7,202 nt of DNA. Source: an uncultured Clostridia bacterium (GTDB taxonomy: Bacteria > Bacillota > Clostridia > Christensenellales > UBA1242). The position numbers and the translations under genes were made by a program. The stretch's first letter is position 1. Each line of letters begins with the position of its first letter. Of this stretch, positions 5,405 to 7,202 are shown one piece after another. The stretch is taken from positions 1-7,202 of the forward strand of contig CALDPW010000029.1 in assembly GCA_937911885.1 (NCBI GenBank), read 5' to 3'. The notes below the pieces were generated by a model. That model saw only the letters and a list, made by a program, of their open reading frames with translations, was not told the origin of the DNA and made no database searches.

Positions 5405-7202
5405 ATGAAAGAATTTGTGCATCTGCATGTTCACACCGAATATAGTTTGCTAGATGGTGCTGCCAGAATTAAAAAACTTGTTAAAGTTTGTAAAGAATAT
5501 GGCATGCCTGCGTGCGCAATAACCGACCATGGAAATATGTATGGTTCGGTTGCCTTTTTTGATGCTTGCGAAGATGTTGGTATTAAGGCCATTTTTGGTT
5601 GCGAGTTTTATGTGTGCGATGATTTAACAATAAAACAAGGCAAAACCAAATTAAATCACTTGGTGTTACTTGCAAAAGATGAGGTTGGTTATCACAACCT
5701 ATGTAAGCTAAATTCAATAGCATTTAATGATGGTTTTTATTATAAACCTAGAATTGACCTAAAAACATTAGAACAATATTGCGATGGGCTTGTTTGCCTA
5801 AGTGCGTGTTTAGCAGGTGATATTCCTCAATTAATTTTAAAAAGACAATTTGATGAGGCTGAAAAATTAATTTTGTGGTTTAAAGAAAAGTTTGGTGAAG
5901 ATTTTTATTTAGAATTACAAAATCATGGATTAGAAGAACAAATTGTTGTTAACGAAAAACTTAGAGAATATGCTAAAAAGTTTAATATAAAAACAGTTGC
6001 AACAAATGATGCTCACTATATTTATAAGCAAGATGCCGAAATGCAAGATGTTTTAATGTGCGTGCAAATGGGAAAAACATTAGATGATCCAGATAGAATG
6101 AAATTTGCTAATGACGAATTTTATTTAAAAACTTATGATGAAATGGCATCCATTTTTCCTAATGATTTAGATGCATTAGATACCACATTGGAAATTGCAA
6201 ATAAGTGTAACTTTAAGTTGACTTATGGACATTATATGTATCCAAAATACAAGCCAGTTACTGGTCAGGAACCAAACGATTATTTTAGGGACTTGATTGA
6301 AGCTGGTTTAAAACAAAAATACGATGTTATAACCCAAGAAATTAGAGATAGAGTAGAATATGAAATTGGTGTAATTTCAAGATTGGGCTATGTTGAATAT
6401 TATTTAATTGTTTGGGACTATATAAATGCTGCCCGTCAAAGAGGAATTTCTGTTGGGCCTGGTCGTGGATCGGGTGTTGGTAGCATTGTTGCATACCTTA
6501 TTGGAATAACCAATGTTGATCCAATTAAGTATGGGCTGTTCTTTGAAAGATTTTTAAATCCAGAGCGTGTTAGTGCTCCCGACTTTGATATTGACTTTGA
6601 AGATTCGCGCCGTGGCGAAGTTTTTGAATATGTTAAAGAAAAATATGGAATTGAAAAAATATGTAAAATTATAACCTTTGGCACAATGGCAGCAAAAAAT
6701 GCTATTAAAGACGTTGCTAGGGTTTTAAGAATGCCATATTCAGAAGTTAACCGAATTACAAAAGCAATGCCTAACAATTTAAAGGGTGATGTTATTAAAA
6801 AATGCTTTGGATTATATCATCCAAAGGAAGGTGATAAGGATTTTGGAACAGTTTATGGTGTTCCAGAACTTATTGAAATGTATAACAATAACATTGAAGT
6901 TAAACGTGTTATTGATATTGCAATAAAAATTGAAGGTTCGCCTAGACAAACTGGTATTCATGCTTGTGGTGTTATTATTGGTGGTGATATTTTAGATAAA
7001 CATATTCCACTTGCAAAAAACGGTGACATTACAACAAGCCAATATGTTGGTGGTGAACTTGAACATTTAGGCTTACTTAAAATGGACTTTTTGGGGCTAC
7101 GAAACTTATCCGATATTAAACAAGCCGTGGAACTTATTAAAGAAAATCATGGCGTAGAAGTTAAGTTTGACGAAATGGAATTTGACGATCCTGGCGTATA
7201 TT
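5405..7202 (+). CDS. dnaE: DNA polymerase III subunit alpha, DnaE type (3' end outside the window)
   Basis: DnaE is a C-family replicative DNA polymerase. The window holds 599 codons of a protein usually about 1,100-1,200 residues long. Residues 1-270 are the N-terminal PHP domain, with metal-ligand residues apparently intact: HVH (8-10), TDHGN (40-44), CE (66-67), H174 and NDAH (201-204). The palm follows, with GPGRGSGVGS (351-360) for the incoming nucleotide's phosphates, the catalytic aspartates D395 and D397 in PDFDIDF, and the third, D561, in KMDFLGL. SPRQTGIHACGVII (512-525) is also conserved. The reading frame is open to the last base with no sign of decay. AGGAGA (5395-5400), overlapping the whiA stop codon, lies four bases before the ATG. 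The eight-base gap implies co-transcription with whiA. In Firmicutes DnaE usually works beside PolC; whether PolC is present cannot be told from here. Confidence 0.98.
   Translation, partial: MKEFVHLHVHTEYSLLDGAARIKKLVKVCKEYGMPACAITDHGNMYGSVAFFDACEDVGIKAIFGCEFYVCDDLTIKQGKTKLNHLVLLAKDEVGYHNLCKLNSIAFNDGFYYKPRIDLKTLEQYCDGLVCLSACLAGDIPQLILKRQFDEAEKLILWFKEKFGEDFYLELQNHGLEEQIVVNEKLREYAKKFNIKTVATNDAHYIYKQDAEMQDVLMCVQMGKTLDDPDRMKFANDEFYLKTYDEMASIFPNDLDALDTTLEIANKCNFKLTYGHYMYPKYKPVTGQEPNDYFRDLIEAGLKQKYDVITQEIRDRVEYEIGVISRLGYVEYYLIVWDYINAARQRGISVGPGRGSGVGSIVAYLIGITNVDPIKYGLFFERFLNPERVSAPDFDIDFEDSRRGEVFEYVKEKYGIEKICKIITFGTMAAKNAIKDVARVLRMPYSEVNRITKAMPNNLKGDVIKKCFGLYHPKEGDKDFGTVYGVPELIEMYNNNIEVKRVIDIAIKIEGSPRQTGIHACGVIIGGDILDKHIPLAKNGDITTSQYVGGELEHLGLLKMDFLGLRNLSDIKQAVELIKENHGVEVKFDEMEFDDPGVY

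Noticed and set aside
6436..6777. 113-codon minus-strand open frame within dnaE
   Set aside because: It is opposite the highly conserved polymerase active-site region (GPGRGSG, PDFDIDF) and resembles no known protein, so it is an antisense shadow.

Overview
The window is a stretch of AT-rich chromosome (roughly 30% GC by eye). WhiA, which is confined to Gram-positive bacteria, an ArsR-type repressor, mostly strong AGGAGG-like ribosome binding sites and the murB–PHP–whiA–dnaE gene order all point to a low-GC Firmicute. A gut-type clostridial or related uncultured lineage is my best guess, but the sequence does not settle it. Tryptophan is encoded by TGG and every stop reads normally, so nothing suggests a recoded UGA.

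Region 1 (1-424) is the accessory-looking part. A higher-GC block ends in a very stable hairpin (81-116). Next comes a short minus-strand gene (137-307) for a 56-residue protein with two leucine-rich segments and a five-cysteine C-terminus. It is transcribed away from an ArsR/SmtB-family regulator gene (425-766). The gap between them carries a 9-bp inverted repeat whose two arms supply the -35 elements of two back-to-back promoters. This looks like a self-contained repressor/small-target unit. I did not find a described system that it matches.

Region 2 (767-2666) is uvrC (nucleotide excision repair). It has no Shine-Dalgarno sequence, but a perfect extended -10 sits so close that the predicted transcript starts at the ATG. 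It ends in an intrinsic terminator whose 3' arm contains the murB ribosome binding site and whose T-tract touches the murB ATG.

Region 3 (2667-7202) is a housekeeping run on the plus strand: murB (peptidoglycan precursor synthesis), a free-standing PHP-domain phosphoesterase, whiA, and the first 599 codons of dnaE (replicative DNA polymerase III alpha), which runs off the right edge. PHP–whiA–dnaE are 8-12 bp apart and look like one operon. It is driven by a promoter at about 3560-3588 whose predicted start lies inside a 22-bp perfect palindrome. The usual rapZ and yvcK genes that precede whiA in most Firmicutes are missing here.

The conserved genes are ordinary. The points worth a second look are the cysteine-rich gene with its ArsR partner, the leaderless-looking uvrC, the terminator/ribosome-binding-site overlap before murB, and the Fur-like palindrome in front of PHP–whiA–dnaE.
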